A stretch of DNA of 64,000 nucleotides, taken from CAWFKS01 sp963816435. Its GTDB lineage: Bacteria; Pseudomonadota; Alphaproteobacteria; Rhizobiales; Rhizobiaceae. The notes beneath the pieces are model-generated. The model did no database searches. It saw only the letters and a list, made by a program, of their open reading frames with translations, and was not told where the DNA came from. The translations under genes were made by a program, and so were the position numbers. Each line of letters opens with the position of its first letter. The stretch's first letter is position 1. The DNA is taken from contig CAWFKS010000011.1 in assembly GCA_963816435.1 (NCBI GenBank), positions 1-64,000 on the forward strand, given 5' to 3'. Of the stretch, positions 51,725 through 59,906 are shown piece after piece.

Positions 51725-52577
51725 ATGAAGCTCGAACACCAGTCGCTCGACCGCGGCATTACCGTGCTGGAGATGATCGCGCGCAACGGCTCCTGTTCGC
51801 TGGCCGAGCTGCACCGGCTGACCGGCATCTCGAAATCCTCGATCCGCCGCCTGCTGGCGACGCTGGTCGACCGGCGGCTGGTGCGCCGCTCGCTGGCCGA
51901 CGGCCGCTACCGCACCAGCGTCATGATGCCGGCCGGGGCCGGCATGCCGGTGCCGCCCGACATGGCGTTCGTCGTCGACGTCGCGCTGCCCCACGTCATC
52001 GCGCTGACCGAGCGAGATCGGCTGGCCCTCCGACATCCACCTGCTGGAAGGTCACTGCATGCGCATCCTGGATTCGACGCGCCCGCTCAGCCCCTTCCAC
52101 CTCTACCGGGCCTTTATCGACATGCAGGTCAACATCTTCGGCTCGGCCTCTGGCACCGCCTGCCTGGCCGAGATGCCGGATGCGTCGGTAGCCGAGATCG
52201 ACCGGCGGACGGCCAGCGACCGCGAATTCGGTCTGGCCCGCTATGGCCTGACGCTCGACCAGTACCGCCCCCACATCGAGCGGGCGCGCGAGCGCGGCTA
52301 CGGCTCGCGCGGTCCGCTCTTCATCGGCAACACGACGCTGGACGACGGGCTCGCCGCAATCGCCCTGCCCGTCCACAGCGCCGGCCGGATCTGTGGCGCG
52401 ATCTCGCTTCTGTGGCCCAAGGTCTATATGAAGACCGAGGACTTCGCGCGCGACCATCTGGAACAACTCCGGCGCACCACCCGCGCCATCTCCGAAGATC
52501 TCGACCGGCTCGCGCCGTCGGGTCCCGGGCGGGTGCGAACTGGCCAGGGCGAAACCCGTCCGGCGGCCTTGCCGTGA
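51725..52577 (+). pseudogene. IclR family transcriptional regulator, one frame change
   Basis: Regulator of about 283 aa when joined. The N-terminal winged helix is in the first frame (SLDRGITVLEMIARNGSCSLAELHRLTGISKSSIRRLLATLVDRRLVRR). After PHVIALTER an extra base near 52016 shifts the frame and the effector domain follows from IGWPSDIHLLEGHCMRIL to the stop at 52577. That part includes GSASGTACLAEMPD and a typical IclR ending with ALPVHSAGRICGAISLLWPK. GGAGGGG lies before the ATG. It is divergent from the TAXI-TRAP operon, its most likely target. Confidence 0.8.
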
Positions 52578-52632
52578 AGCACGGCTCCAATAGGTAGCCA
52601 GCGGGAGAAGACGGACCAAAGGGAGAGCAAGA

Positions 52633-52788
52633 ATGGCCGCAAGCCGAGCCGAAGAAATCGTCGACGAACTGACGCTGGCCGAAAAGGTCAGCCTGATGTC
52701 GGGTGGCGACGTCTGGTCGCTGCCGGCGATCGAGCGTCTCGGCCTCGGCAGGCTTCGCGAACCCGTGACGATTTCCGAGGAGGCTTGA
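52633..52788 (+). pseudogene. N-terminal remnant of a glycoside hydrolase family 3 beta-glucosidase
   Basis: A 51-codon frame that begins like a family 3 beta-glucosidase: EIVDELTLAEKVSLMSGGD followed by VWSLPAIERLGLGRLRE, matching the usual LTLEEKVxLLSGxDFW and IxRLGIP N-terminal pattern. It then leaves the family and stops, where the full enzyme would continue for another 700 or more residues. GGGAGAG precedes its ATG. The stop codon lies 2 nt before the next gene, and the GAGGAGG at its 3' end serves as that gene's ribosome-binding site. This looks like the stump left by an internal deletion. Confidence 0.65.
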
Positions 52789-52790
52789 GA

Positions 52791-53816
52791 ATGCGCGCCA
52801 TCTGCTACGAACGAAACGGCCCGGCCGCCGAGGTGCTGGAGCTGCGCGAGGTCGACAAACCGCGGCCGGGGTCCGGCGAGGTGCTGGTGCGCGTCGCCGT
52901 GTCCGCGCCGAACCCCTCCGACGTGAAGACCCGCGCCGGCGCGCGCGGCGGCATGGCGCACAAGCTGGTGATCCCGCACAGCGACGGTGCGGGGCGCATC
53001 GAGGCGGTCGGCGAAGGCGTCGACGCGTCGCGGATCGGCGAGCGCGTCTGGCTGTGGAACGCCGCCTGGCAGCGGCCCTTCGGCAGCTGCGCCGAATATG
53101 TTGCTTTGCCGGCGCAACAAGCAGTGTTCCTGCCCGATGCGGCGAGCTACGCCGACGGCGCCTGCCTCGGCATTCCCGCCCAGACCGCCTGCCACTGCCT
53201 GCTCGGCGACGGCCCCGTCGAAGGCCTCGACGTGCTCGTCACCGGCGGCGCCGGCATGGTCGGTGCCTACGCCGTGCAGATGGCGAGGCTCTCCGGCGCA
53301 CGCGTTGTCGCCACCGTTTCGGGTCCGCAAAAGGCCGCGCACGCCAGGGAGATGGGCGCCGACGCCGTCGTCAACTACCGCGAGCCCGGGGCGGCCGAGG
53401 CGATCCTGGCGGCGACCGGCGGGCGCGGCGTCGACCGCATCGTCGAGGTCGAGTTCGGCGGCAATCTCGACATCACCCGCCAGGTGCTGAAGGAGCACGG
53501 CACGGTCGCCGCCTACGGCTCGATGGCCGCGCCGGAGCCGATGCTGCCCTTCTACCCGATGATGTTCGCCATGCAGACCCTGCGCATGGTGCTCGTCTAC
53601 AAGCTCACCGCTTCCCAGCGTGCCGCCTGCGTCGACGCCGTCACCGGATGGCTGGAAAAGGGCGCGCTGAAGCATCCGGTCGCCGCCCGCTTTCCGCTCG
53701 AAAAGGCGGCCGAGGCCCACGAGACGGTCGAGCGGGCCGCGCGCATCGGCGCGGTGCTGATCGACGTCGCCGAGGACGTCTGGCGGGCATTCGGCCCCGC
53801 CGAATGGACAGGTTGA
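52791..53816 (+). CDS. Quinone oxidoreductase-like medium-chain dehydrogenase
   Basis: NADPH-dependent medium-chain reductase of 341 aa, zinc-independent. It lacks the catalytic zinc cysteines and opens MRAICYERNGPAAEVLELREV like quinone oxidoreductases. The nucleotide-binding motif VTGGAGMVGAYAVQMARLSGA is near residue 145. VNYREPGAAEAILAATGGRGVDRIVEVEFGGN is the typical substrate-side segment. ATG 52791 is preferred over an in-frame TTG at 52785 because of GAGGAGG 7 nt upstream. It has no clear functional link to the polyol genes that follow or to the IclR gene before it. Confidence 0.84.
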   Translation: MRAICYERNGPAAEVLELREVDKPRPGSGEVLVRVAVSAPNPSDVKTRAGARGGMAHKLVIPHSDGAGRIEAVGEGVDASRIGERVWLWNAAWQRPFGSCAEYVALPAQQAVFLPDAASYADGACLGIPAQTACHCLLGDGPVEGLDVLVTGGAGMVGAYAVQMARLSGARVVATVSGPQKAAHAREMGADAVVNYREPGAAEAILAATGGRGVDRIVEVEFGGNLDITRQVLKEHGTVAAYGSMAAPEPMLPFYPMMFAMQTLRMVLVYKLTASQRAACVDAVTGWLEKGALKHPVAARFPLEKAAEAHETVERAARIGAVLIDVAEDVWRAFGPAEWTG

Positions 53817-53848
53817 CCGTGCGGTGCGCCGCGGCGGATAGTTCGCCC

Positions 53849-54549
53849 ATGCTCGAAATCGGCCGGACATCGAACTCGTCATCTTCGATTGCGACGGCGT
53901 GCTGATCGACAGCGAGATCATCAGCGCGCGCATCCTGATCGAGCAGCTCGCCAGCGCCGGCGTCCATGTCGACTTCGCCTATGTCCAGAAGAATTTTCTC
54001 GGCCGCAGCTGGACCAAGGTGGCCGCCGAGATCCGCATCTCCTGGGGCCTCGATCTCACCTCCGACTTCGAGGAGGAATACCGCCGCCAGCTGCTGAAAG
54101 CCTTCGAAACCGAGCTGAAGACGGTTGCCGGCGTCGAGGACGTGCTCGACCGGCTCGGCGTGCCCTGTTGCGTCGCCACCAGCTCCAGCCCGAAGCGCGC
54201 CCGCCGGTCGCTGGAGCTGGCCGGGCTCGCCCCGCGCTTCGGCGAGCGCCTGTTCACCGCCTCGCAGGTGAGAAACGGCAAGCCGGCGCCCGACCTCTTC
54301 CTCCATGCCGCCCGCGAAATGGATGCTGAGCCGGCAAAGTGCCTCGTCGTCGAGGACAGCGTGCCGGGCCTTCTCGCCGCCCGCGCCGCCGGCATGCAGG
54401 TCTGGCGCTTCACCGGCGCGGCCCACCTGCGCGGGGTGGCGACTGAGCCGCTTCCGGGCCTTCCCGAGCTGCCGGTCTTTGACAATTGGGCGCGATTCTA
54501 CGAAATGGCCCCGCAACTGGCGCGAAAACAGAGCGTGACGGCGGGCTGA
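53849..54549 (+). CDS. HAD superfamily hydrolase (phosphatase), start disturbed
   Basis: Phosphatase of about 230 aa from the beta-phosphoglucomutase-like HAD subfamily. The nucleophile motif IFDCDGVLIDSE is encoded from 53881, upstream of the first usable start codon in that frame (GTG 53899, inside the motif). The frame is closed at 53839 with no ATG. An ATG at 53849 in another frame (MLEIGR) would join with one added base near 53866. Motif II (CVATSSSPKRARRSLEL), the Lys in RNGKPAPDLFLHAA and motif IV (CLVVEDSVPGLLAARAAGM) are intact. It precedes smoC by 3 nt. Rhizobial smo loci often carry such a phosphatase, which probably acts on a polyol or sugar phosphate. Confidence 0.78.
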
Positions 54550-54552
54550 GCG

Positions 54553-55509
54553 ATGGCGGGCAGGGCGGAGAGCGACACGAACCGGCTGGACGAGGCCGCC
54601 CGCGCGGGATGGCTCTACTACGTCGCCGGCAACACCCAGGACGAGATCGCCCGCAAGCTCGGCGTGTCGCGCCAGTCCGCGCAGCGGCTGGTGTCGCTCG
54701 CCGTCAGCGAAAAGCTGGTCAAGGTGAGGCTCGACCACCCGATCGCCCGCTGCATGGAGCTGAGCGACAGCCTGCGCCGCGAATACGGGCTGATCGGCTG
54801 CGAGGTCGTGCCGAGCGACCCCGACGCGCCGTCCTCGATCGTCGGCGTCGCCCAGGCGGGGGCGGCCGAGATGGAGCGGCACCTGAAGTCGCGCCATCCC
54901 AAGATCGTCGCCATCGGCACCGGCCGGGCGCTGCGCGCCTGCGTGGAGGAACTGTCGCCGATGGACTGCCCGCAGCACCGCGTCGTCTCGCTGCTCGGCA
55001 ACATGATGTCGGACGGCTCGGCCACCGCCTACAACGTCGTCATCCGCATGGCCGAGCGCGTCAACGCCCGCCACTACCCGATGCCGCTGCCGGTCTATGC
55101 CCGCTCGGTCGAGGAGCGCGACGTCCTGCACAGCCAGGAACCGGTCCACAACATCCTCGAGCTGATCCGGCGCGCCGACGTCACCTTCGTCGGCATCGGC
55201 AACATGGACATGAACGCGCCGCTGCTGATCGACGGCTTCCTGACCCGCGACGACATCCGCGCCTTCACCCGCGCCGGCGCCGTCGGCGAGATCACCAGCT
55301 GGGTCTACGACCGCGACGGCGTCGTCATCGAGGGTCTCGTCAACGACCGGGTCAACAGCGCGCCGCTGGTGCCGGGGCAGAAGAACCCGGTCTACGGCAT
55401 CGCCGCCGGCGAGCAGAAGGTGGAGGCGATCCGCGGCGCGATGAAGGGCCGTCTGATCAACTGCCTCATCACCAACGAGCACACCGCGGAGCTTCTGCTC
55501 AAGCCGTGA
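54553..55509 (+). CDS. smoC: SorC/DeoR-type sugar-binding regulator of the polyol operon
   Basis: Transcription factor of 318 aa. The N-terminal helix-turn-helix (about 12-60) includes ARAGWLYYVAGNTQDEIARKLGVSRQSAQRLVSLAVSE. The C-terminal sugar-binding domain has the isomerase-like segments IVAIGTGRALRACVEEL, VTFVGIGNMDMNAPLL and GAVGEITSWVYDRDG, with a final KGRLINCLITNEHTAELLL characteristic of SorC-family effectors. It lies directly upstream of the smoE promoter region, where an ATTTGC/GCAAAT dyad is a likely site. The name follows rhizobial smo gene order and is less certain than the family. Confidence 0.84.
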   Translation: MAGRAESDTNRLDEAARAGWLYYVAGNTQDEIARKLGVSRQSAQRLVSLAVSEKLVKVRLDHPIARCMELSDSLRREYGLIGCEVVPSDPDAPSSIVGVAQAGAAEMERHLKSRHPKIVAIGTGRALRACVEELSPMDCPQHRVVSLLGNMMSDGSATAYNVVIRMAERVNARHYPMPLPVYARSVEERDVLHSQEPVHNILELIRRADVTFVGIGNMDMNAPLLIDGFLTRDDIRAFTRAGAVGEITSWVYDRDGVVIEGLVNDRVNSAPLVPGQKNPVYGIAAGEQKVEAIRGAMKGRLINCLITNEHTAELLLKP

Positions 55510-55625
55510 GCAATCTCCCCACCCGCTAAGCCATTGCTTTTACGTGCGAATTTCCAGCCGGCGCCGCAGGCAGACGCGAAAATTTGTCGCGCTACGCCTT
55601 GACTCGTCCAGACGTTGGCATGAGT

Positions 55626-55648
55626 ATTTGCCCGTTATTGTAGCAAAT
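55626..55648. promoter_or_regulatory. Inverted repeat in the smoE promoter region
   Basis: ATTTGC (55626-55631) and GCAAAT (55643-55648) are separated by 11 bp, 30 nt before smoE, in the AT-richer 168-nt gap after smoC. A TTGACT (55599-55604) upstream may be a -35, but no -10 at good spacing is clear. The dyad sits where a repressor would block transcription start; assignment to SmoC is inferred. Confidence 0.45.
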
Positions 55649-55677
55649 GCCCGACCTGCGGCTTTTGGGAGGAAACC

Positions 55678-56994
55678 ATGAAAATTTTAGCTCGCGCCCT
55701 TCTGGGCGCGTCGGTGCTGTCGCTTGTCCCGGCGGCGGCCTATGCCGAGACCATCACCATCGCCACGGTCAACAATGGCGACATGATCCGGATGCAGAAG
55801 CTGACGGACGACTTCACCAAGGATCATCCCGACATCAAGCTCGAGTGGGTGACGCTGGAAGAAAACGTGCTGCGCCAGCGCGTCACCACCGACATCGCCA
55901 CCAAGGGCGGCCAGTACGACGTCATGACCATCGGCACCTACGAGGTTCCGATCTGGGCCAAGCAGAACTGGCTGGTGCCGCTCAACGACCTCGGCGACGA
56001 CTATGACGTCAACGACATCCTGCCGGCAATCCGCAACGGCCTGTCGGTCGACGGCACGCTCTACGCCGCGCCGTTCTACGGCGAATCGTCGATGGTCATG
56101 TACCGCACCGACCTGATGAAGAAGGCCGGTCTCGACATGCCCAAGGAGCCGACCTGGTCCTTCATCAAGAAGGCCGCGGCCGCGATGACCGACAAGGACA
56201 ACGGGATCTACGGCATCTGCCTGCGCGGCAAGGCCGGCTGGGGCGAGAACATGGCCTTCCTCACCGCCATGTCGAATTCCTACGGCGCCCGCTGGTTCGA
56301 CATGGACTGGCATCCGCAGTTCGATTCCGACGCGTGGAAGGCGACGCTCACCGACTATCTCGACCTGATGAACAATTACGGCCCGCCCGGCGCCTCCTCG
56401 AACGGCTTCAACGAGAACCTGGCGCTGTTCCAGTCGGGCAAGTGCGGCATGTGGATCGACGCCACGGTGGCGGCTTCCTTCGTCACCAACCCCGACGATT
56501 CCAAGGTCGCCGACAGCGTCGGCTTCGCCCTGGCGCCCAACAAGGAAGGCGTCGACAAGCACGCCAACTGGCTGTGGGCCTGGTCGCTGGCCATTCCCGC
56601 CGGCACCCAGAAGAAGGACGCCGCCGAGCAGTTCATCGCCTGGGCGACCTCCAAGCACTACACCGAGCTGGTGGCCGACAAGGAAGGCTGGGCCAACGTG
56701 CCGCCCGGCACCCGCAAGTCGCTCTACGACAACCCGAAATACCAGGAAGCCGCGCCGTTCGCCGAGATGACGCTCAACTCCATCAACGCGGCCGACCCGA
56801 CCAACCCGACCGTCGACAAGGTGCCCTATACCGGCGTCCAGTTCGTGGCGATCCCCGAGTTCCAGGGCATCGGCACCGCGGTCGGCCAGCAGTTCTCGGC
56901 AGCTCTCGCCGGCAACATCTCCGCCGACCAGGCGCTGCAGAACGCCCAGCAGCTCACCGAGCGCGAAATGACCAAGGCAGGCTACATCAAGTAG
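55678..56994 (+). CDS. smoE: Sorbitol/mannitol ABC transporter substrate-binding protein
   Basis: Periplasmic binding protein of 438 aa, SBP family 1, with a signal peptide of about 23 residues (ending AAYA). It matches the Rhodobacter SmoE/Pseudomonas MtlE type: ETITIATVNNGDMIRMQKLTDDF at the mature start, YDVMTIGTYEVPIWAKQNWLVPL, YAAPFYGESSMVMYRTDL and WLWAWSLAIPAGTQKKDAAEQFI. GGAGGAAACC precedes the ATG. It heads the smoEFGK-smoS-mtlK operon, and a strong hairpin follows it. Substrate assignment (sorbitol, mannitol, perhaps arabitol) is supported by the two polyol dehydrogenases downstream. Confidence 0.9.
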   Translation: MKILARALLGASVLSLVPAAAYAETITIATVNNGDMIRMQKLTDDFTKDHPDIKLEWVTLEENVLRQRVTTDIATKGGQYDVMTIGTYEVPIWAKQNWLVPLNDLGDDYDVNDILPAIRNGLSVDGTLYAAPFYGESSMVMYRTDLMKKAGLDMPKEPTWSFIKKAAAAMTDKDNGIYGICLRGKAGWGENMAFLTAMSNSYGARWFDMDWHPQFDSDAWKATLTDYLDLMNNYGPPGASSNGFNENLALFQSGKCGMWIDATVAASFVTNPDDSKVADSVGFALAPNKEGVDKHANWLWAWSLAIPAGTQKKDAAEQFIAWATSKHYTELVADKEGWANVPPGTRKSLYDNPKYQEAAPFAEMTLNSINAADPTNPTVDKVPYTGVQFVAIPEFQGIGTAVGQQFSAALAGNISADQALQNAQQLTEREMTKAGYIK

Positions 56995-57008
56995 CACGCC
57001 TCCTCCCG

Positions 57009-57037
57009 CCGGGGCCGGTCGAAGCGGCCGGCCCCGG
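57009..57037 (+). terminator. Attenuator hairpin between smoE and smoF
   Basis: Perfect 10-bp arms CCGGGGCCGG (57009-57018) and CCGGCCCCGG (57028-57037) with a 9-nt loop, 14 nt after the smoE stop in the 184-nt gap before smoF. Same position relative to the binding-protein gene as in the ytf, liv and TRAP2 operons. The remaining 140 nt before smoF shows no confident promoter. Confidence 0.6.
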
Positions 57038-57178
57038 ACCCTGACCTGACATCAACGGCAAAAGGCGCGGCCAGCCTTCGGCATCTCGATTGCCGCATCT
57101 CGCCACGCGCAACAGGACGACGGGTCGCGACCGGCTCGCAAAAAGCCGCCCGATCCCGCCTCTCCGGGGGATATTCCG

Positions 57179-58051
57179 ATGGCCACCGCCCATTCCCGTG
57201 CCGCCGCGCGGCTGATGATTTCCCCGGCGGTCATCCTGCTTCTGGGATGGATGATCATCCCGCTGTCGATGACCATCTATTTCTCGTTCCTGCACTACAA
57301 TTTGCTGATGCCGGGAAACAACGACTTCATCGGCTTCACCAACTACCGCTACTTCCTCACCGATCCGGCCTTCTTCGCCGCCCTCACCAACACGCTGCTG
57401 CTGGTCGGCGGGGTGCTGCTGATCACCACCATCGGCGGCGTGCTCCTCGCGCTGCTGCTCGACCAGCCCTTCTGGGGCCAGGGCATCGTGCGCATCCTCG
57501 TCATCGCGCCGTTCTTCGTCATGCCGACCGTCTCCGCGCTGGTCTGGAAGAACATGTTCATGAATCCGGTCAACGGGCTGTTCGCCTACGTCGCCAAGGC
57601 GTTCGGGCTGCAGCCGTTCGACTTCCTGGCGCATGCGCCGCTGTTCTCGATCGTGCTGATGGTGTCGTGGCAGTGGCTGCCGTTTGCCACGCTGATCCTT
57701 CTGACCGCGCTGCAGTCGCTCGACCAGGAGCAGCAGGAGGCGGCCGAGATGGACGGCGCCGGTGCGCTCAGCCGCTTCTTCTGGATCATGCTGCCCCACC
57801 TGGCGCGCGCCATCACCGTGGTGGTGCTGATCCAGACGATCTTCCTCCTGTCGGTGTTCGCCGAGATCCTCGTTACCACCAATGGCGGCCCCGGCTACGC
57901 CTCCACCAACATCACCTATCTCGTCTATGCCCAGTCGCTGCTGCAGTTCGACGTGGGCGGCGGCTCCGCGGGCGGCATCGTCGCCGTCATCCTCGCCAAC
58001 ATCGTCGCGATCTTCCTGATGCGGATGATCGGCAAGAACCTCGACGCCTGA
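57179..58051 (+). CDS. smoF: Polyol ABC transporter permease SmoF
   Basis: Membrane subunit of 290 aa of the maltose-type permease family with six helices. LMISPAVILLLGWMIIPLSMTIYFSFLHYNLL forms the first. The EAA coupling loop reads EQQEAAEMDGAGALSRFFWIMLPHLA (about 190-215), the docking site for the ATPase. NGGPGYASTNITYLVYAQSLLQFDVGGGSA near the C-terminus is typical of the sorbitol/mannitol subgroup. The start ATG 57179 has GGGGGATA upstream. It pairs with SmoG, encoded 13 nt downstream. Confidence 0.9.
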   Translation: MATAHSRAAARLMISPAVILLLGWMIIPLSMTIYFSFLHYNLLMPGNNDFIGFTNYRYFLTDPAFFAALTNTLLLVGGVLLITTIGGVLLALLLDQPFWGQGIVRILVIAPFFVMPTVSALVWKNMFMNPVNGLFAYVAKAFGLQPFDFLAHAPLFSIVLMVSWQWLPFATLILLTALQSLDQEQQEAAEMDGAGALSRFFWIMLPHLARAITVVVLIQTIFLLSVFAEILVTTNGGPGYASTNITYLVYAQSLLQFDVGGGSAGGIVAVILANIVAIFLMRMIGKNLDA

Positions 58052-58064
58052 GGAGGCCGGCACC

Positions 58065-58895
58065 ATGGCACGCGCAGTCTCCAACCGCCGCATGGGCATC
58101 ACCACGGTCTTCGCCTGGCTGATCGGCATCGCCATCTTCTTCCCGATCCTGTGGACGGTGCTGACCAGCTTCAAGACCGAGGCCGAGGCGGTCGCCACCC
58201 CGCCGCACTTCCTGTTCTTCCACTGGACGCTCGACAACTACGCCGAGGTGCAGCAGCGATCGAACTATTTCCGGCACTTCTGGAACTCGGTGATCCTGTC
58301 GGTCGGCTCCACCGTCATCGGCCTGATCATCGCCATTCCGGCCGCCTGGGCCATGGCCTTCGTGCCCGGCAAGCGGACCAAGGACGTGCTGATGTGGATG
58401 CTGTCCACCAAGATGCTGCCGCCGGTCGGCGTGCTGATCCCGATCTATCTCCTGTTCCGCGACACCGGCCTGCTCGACACCCGCACCGGCCTGGTCATCG
58501 TGATGACGCTGATCAACCTGCCGATCATCGTGTGGATGCTCTACACCTACTTCAAGGAGATCCCCGGCGACATCCTTGAGGCAGCGCGCATGGACGGCGC
58601 CACGCTGTGGGCCGAGATCGTCCACGTGCTGACGCCGATGGCGGTGCCGGGCATCGCCTCGACGCTGCTCCTCAACATCATCCTGGCCTGGAACGAGGCG
58701 TTCTGGACGCTCAACCTGACGGCCGCGAACTCGGCGCCGCTGACCGCCTTCATCGCCAGCTATTCGAGCCCCGAGGGCCTTTTCTACGCCAAGCTCTCGG
58801 CGGCTTCCACGATGGCCATCGCCCCCATCCTGATCCTCGGCTGGTTCAGCCAGAAGCAGCTGGTGCGCGGCCTCACCTTCGGCGCGGTCAAGTAG
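58065..58895 (+). CDS. smoG: Polyol ABC transporter permease SmoG
   Basis: Second membrane subunit of 276 aa with six hydrophobic helices. The N-terminal helix is GITTVFAWLIGIAIFFPILWTVLTSFKTEAEA. The EAA coupling loop is ILEAARMDGATLWAEIVHVLTPMAVPGI, and the C-terminal part ILGWFSQKQLVRGLTFGAVK is the conserved ending of MalG-type permeases. GAGGAGG lies upstream of the ATG. It forms the heterodimeric channel with SmoF and contacts the SmoK dimer. Confidence 0.9.
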   Translation: MARAVSNRRMGITTVFAWLIGIAIFFPILWTVLTSFKTEAEAVATPPHFLFFHWTLDNYAEVQQRSNYFRHFWNSVILSVGSTVIGLIIAIPAAWAMAFVPGKRTKDVLMWMLSTKMLPPVGVLIPIYLLFRDTGLLDTRTGLVIVMTLINLPIIVWMLYTYFKEIPGDILEAARMDGATLWAEIVHVLTPMAVPGIASTLLLNIILAWNEAFWTLNLTAANSAPLTAFIASYSSPEGLFYAKLSAASTMAIAPILILGWFSQKQLVRGLTFGAVK

Positions 58896-58910
58896 GGAGG
58901 GGCCGGCAAA

Positions 58911-59906
58911 ATGGGCAGCATCGAGCTGAAACAGGTGACGAAGCGCTTCGGCACGACCGAGGTGATTCCGCCGCTCGACCTTCAGATCAACGACGGCGAG
59001 TTCGTCGTCTTCGTCGGCCCGTCGGGCTGCGGCAAGTCCACGCTGCTGCGCCTGATCGCGGGGCTGGAGGACGTCACCAGCGGCGTCATCGAGATCGACG
59101 GCAAGGACGCCACGCTGACCCCGCCGGCAAGGCGCGGGCTGGCCATGGTGTTCCAGTCCTACGCGCTCTATCCCCACATGTCGGTCAGGCGAAACATCGC
59201 CTTTCCCCTCAAGATGGCAGGCATCGACAAGGCCGAGGCCGACCGCAAGGTCGACGCCGCCGCCAAGGTGCTCAACCTCACCGACTATCTCGACCGAAGG
59301 CCGGGCCAGCTCTCCGGCGGCCAGCGCCAGCGCGTCGCCATCGGCCGCGCCATCGTGCGCGAGCCGGAGGCGTTCCTGTTCGACGAGCCGCTGTCGAACC
59401 TCGACGCCGCTCTGCGCGTCAACATGCGCCTCGAAATCTCGGAGCTGCACAACAGCCTGCAGACGACGATGATCTACGTCACCCACGACCAGGTCGAGGC
59501 GATGACGATGGCCGACAAGATCGTCGTGCTGCGCGCCGGCAACATCGAGCAGGTCGGCTCGCCGCTGGAGCTCTACCACAAGCCGCGCAACCTCTTCGTC
59601 GCCGGCTTCATCGGCTCGCCGAGGATGAATTTCCTCGAAGGCGAGGAAGCCAGGAAGCACGACGCCCACACGATCGGCGTTCGTCCCGAGCACCTGTCCC
59701 TGTCTCGCGAGTCCGGCGACTGGAAGGGCACGGTCGGCGTGGCCGAGCATCTCGGCTCCGACACCTTCCTGCACGTCCAGACCGAATTCGGCCTGATGAC
59801 GGTGCGCGCCGAGGGCGAAGTCGGCGTTCGCCACGGCGACACGATCTACCTGACGCCGAGGGTGGACTGCATTCATCGCTTCGGCCCGGAGGGGCTGGCG
59901 CTGTGA
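58911..59906 (+). CDS. smoK: Polyol ABC transporter ATP-binding protein SmoK
   Basis: MalK-type ATPase of 331 aa. Walker A GPSGCGKST (about 38-46), Q-loop MVFQSYALYPHMSV, signature LSGGQRQRVAIGRAIVREP, Walker B FLFDEPLSNLDA and the H-loop THDQVEAMTMAD are all canonical. The C-terminal regulatory TOBE-type region is present from about 235 (PRMNFLEG, IGVRPEHLSL). The stop TGA overlaps the GTG start of smoS. The protein drives import of the polyols bound by SmoE. Confidence 0.92.
   Translation: MGSIELKQVTKRFGTTEVIPPLDLQINDGEFVVFVGPSGCGKSTLLRLIAGLEDVTSGVIEIDGKDATLTPPARRGLAMVFQSYALYPHMSVRRNIAFPLKMAGIDKAEADRKVDAAAKVLNLTDYLDRRPGQLSGGQRQRVAIGRAIVREPEAFLFDEPLSNLDAALRVNMRLEISELHNSLQTTMIYVTHDQVEAMTMADKIVVLRAGNIEQVGSPLELYHKPRNLFVAGFIGSPRMNFLEGEEARKHDAHTIGVRPEHLSLSRESGDWKGTVGVAEHLGSDTFLHVQTEFGLMTVRAEGEVGVRHGDTIYLTPRVDCIHRFGPEGLAL

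Noticed and set aside
52633..52788. Genuine small protein gene
   Set aside because: Its whole length matches the first part of family 3 beta-glucosidases and ends abruptly, so a truncated remnant is more likely.
10072..57037. CRISPR array or repeat family made by the many GC hairpins
   Set aside because: The hairpin sequences differ from one another, are single copies and sit at gene ends; there are no regular spacers.
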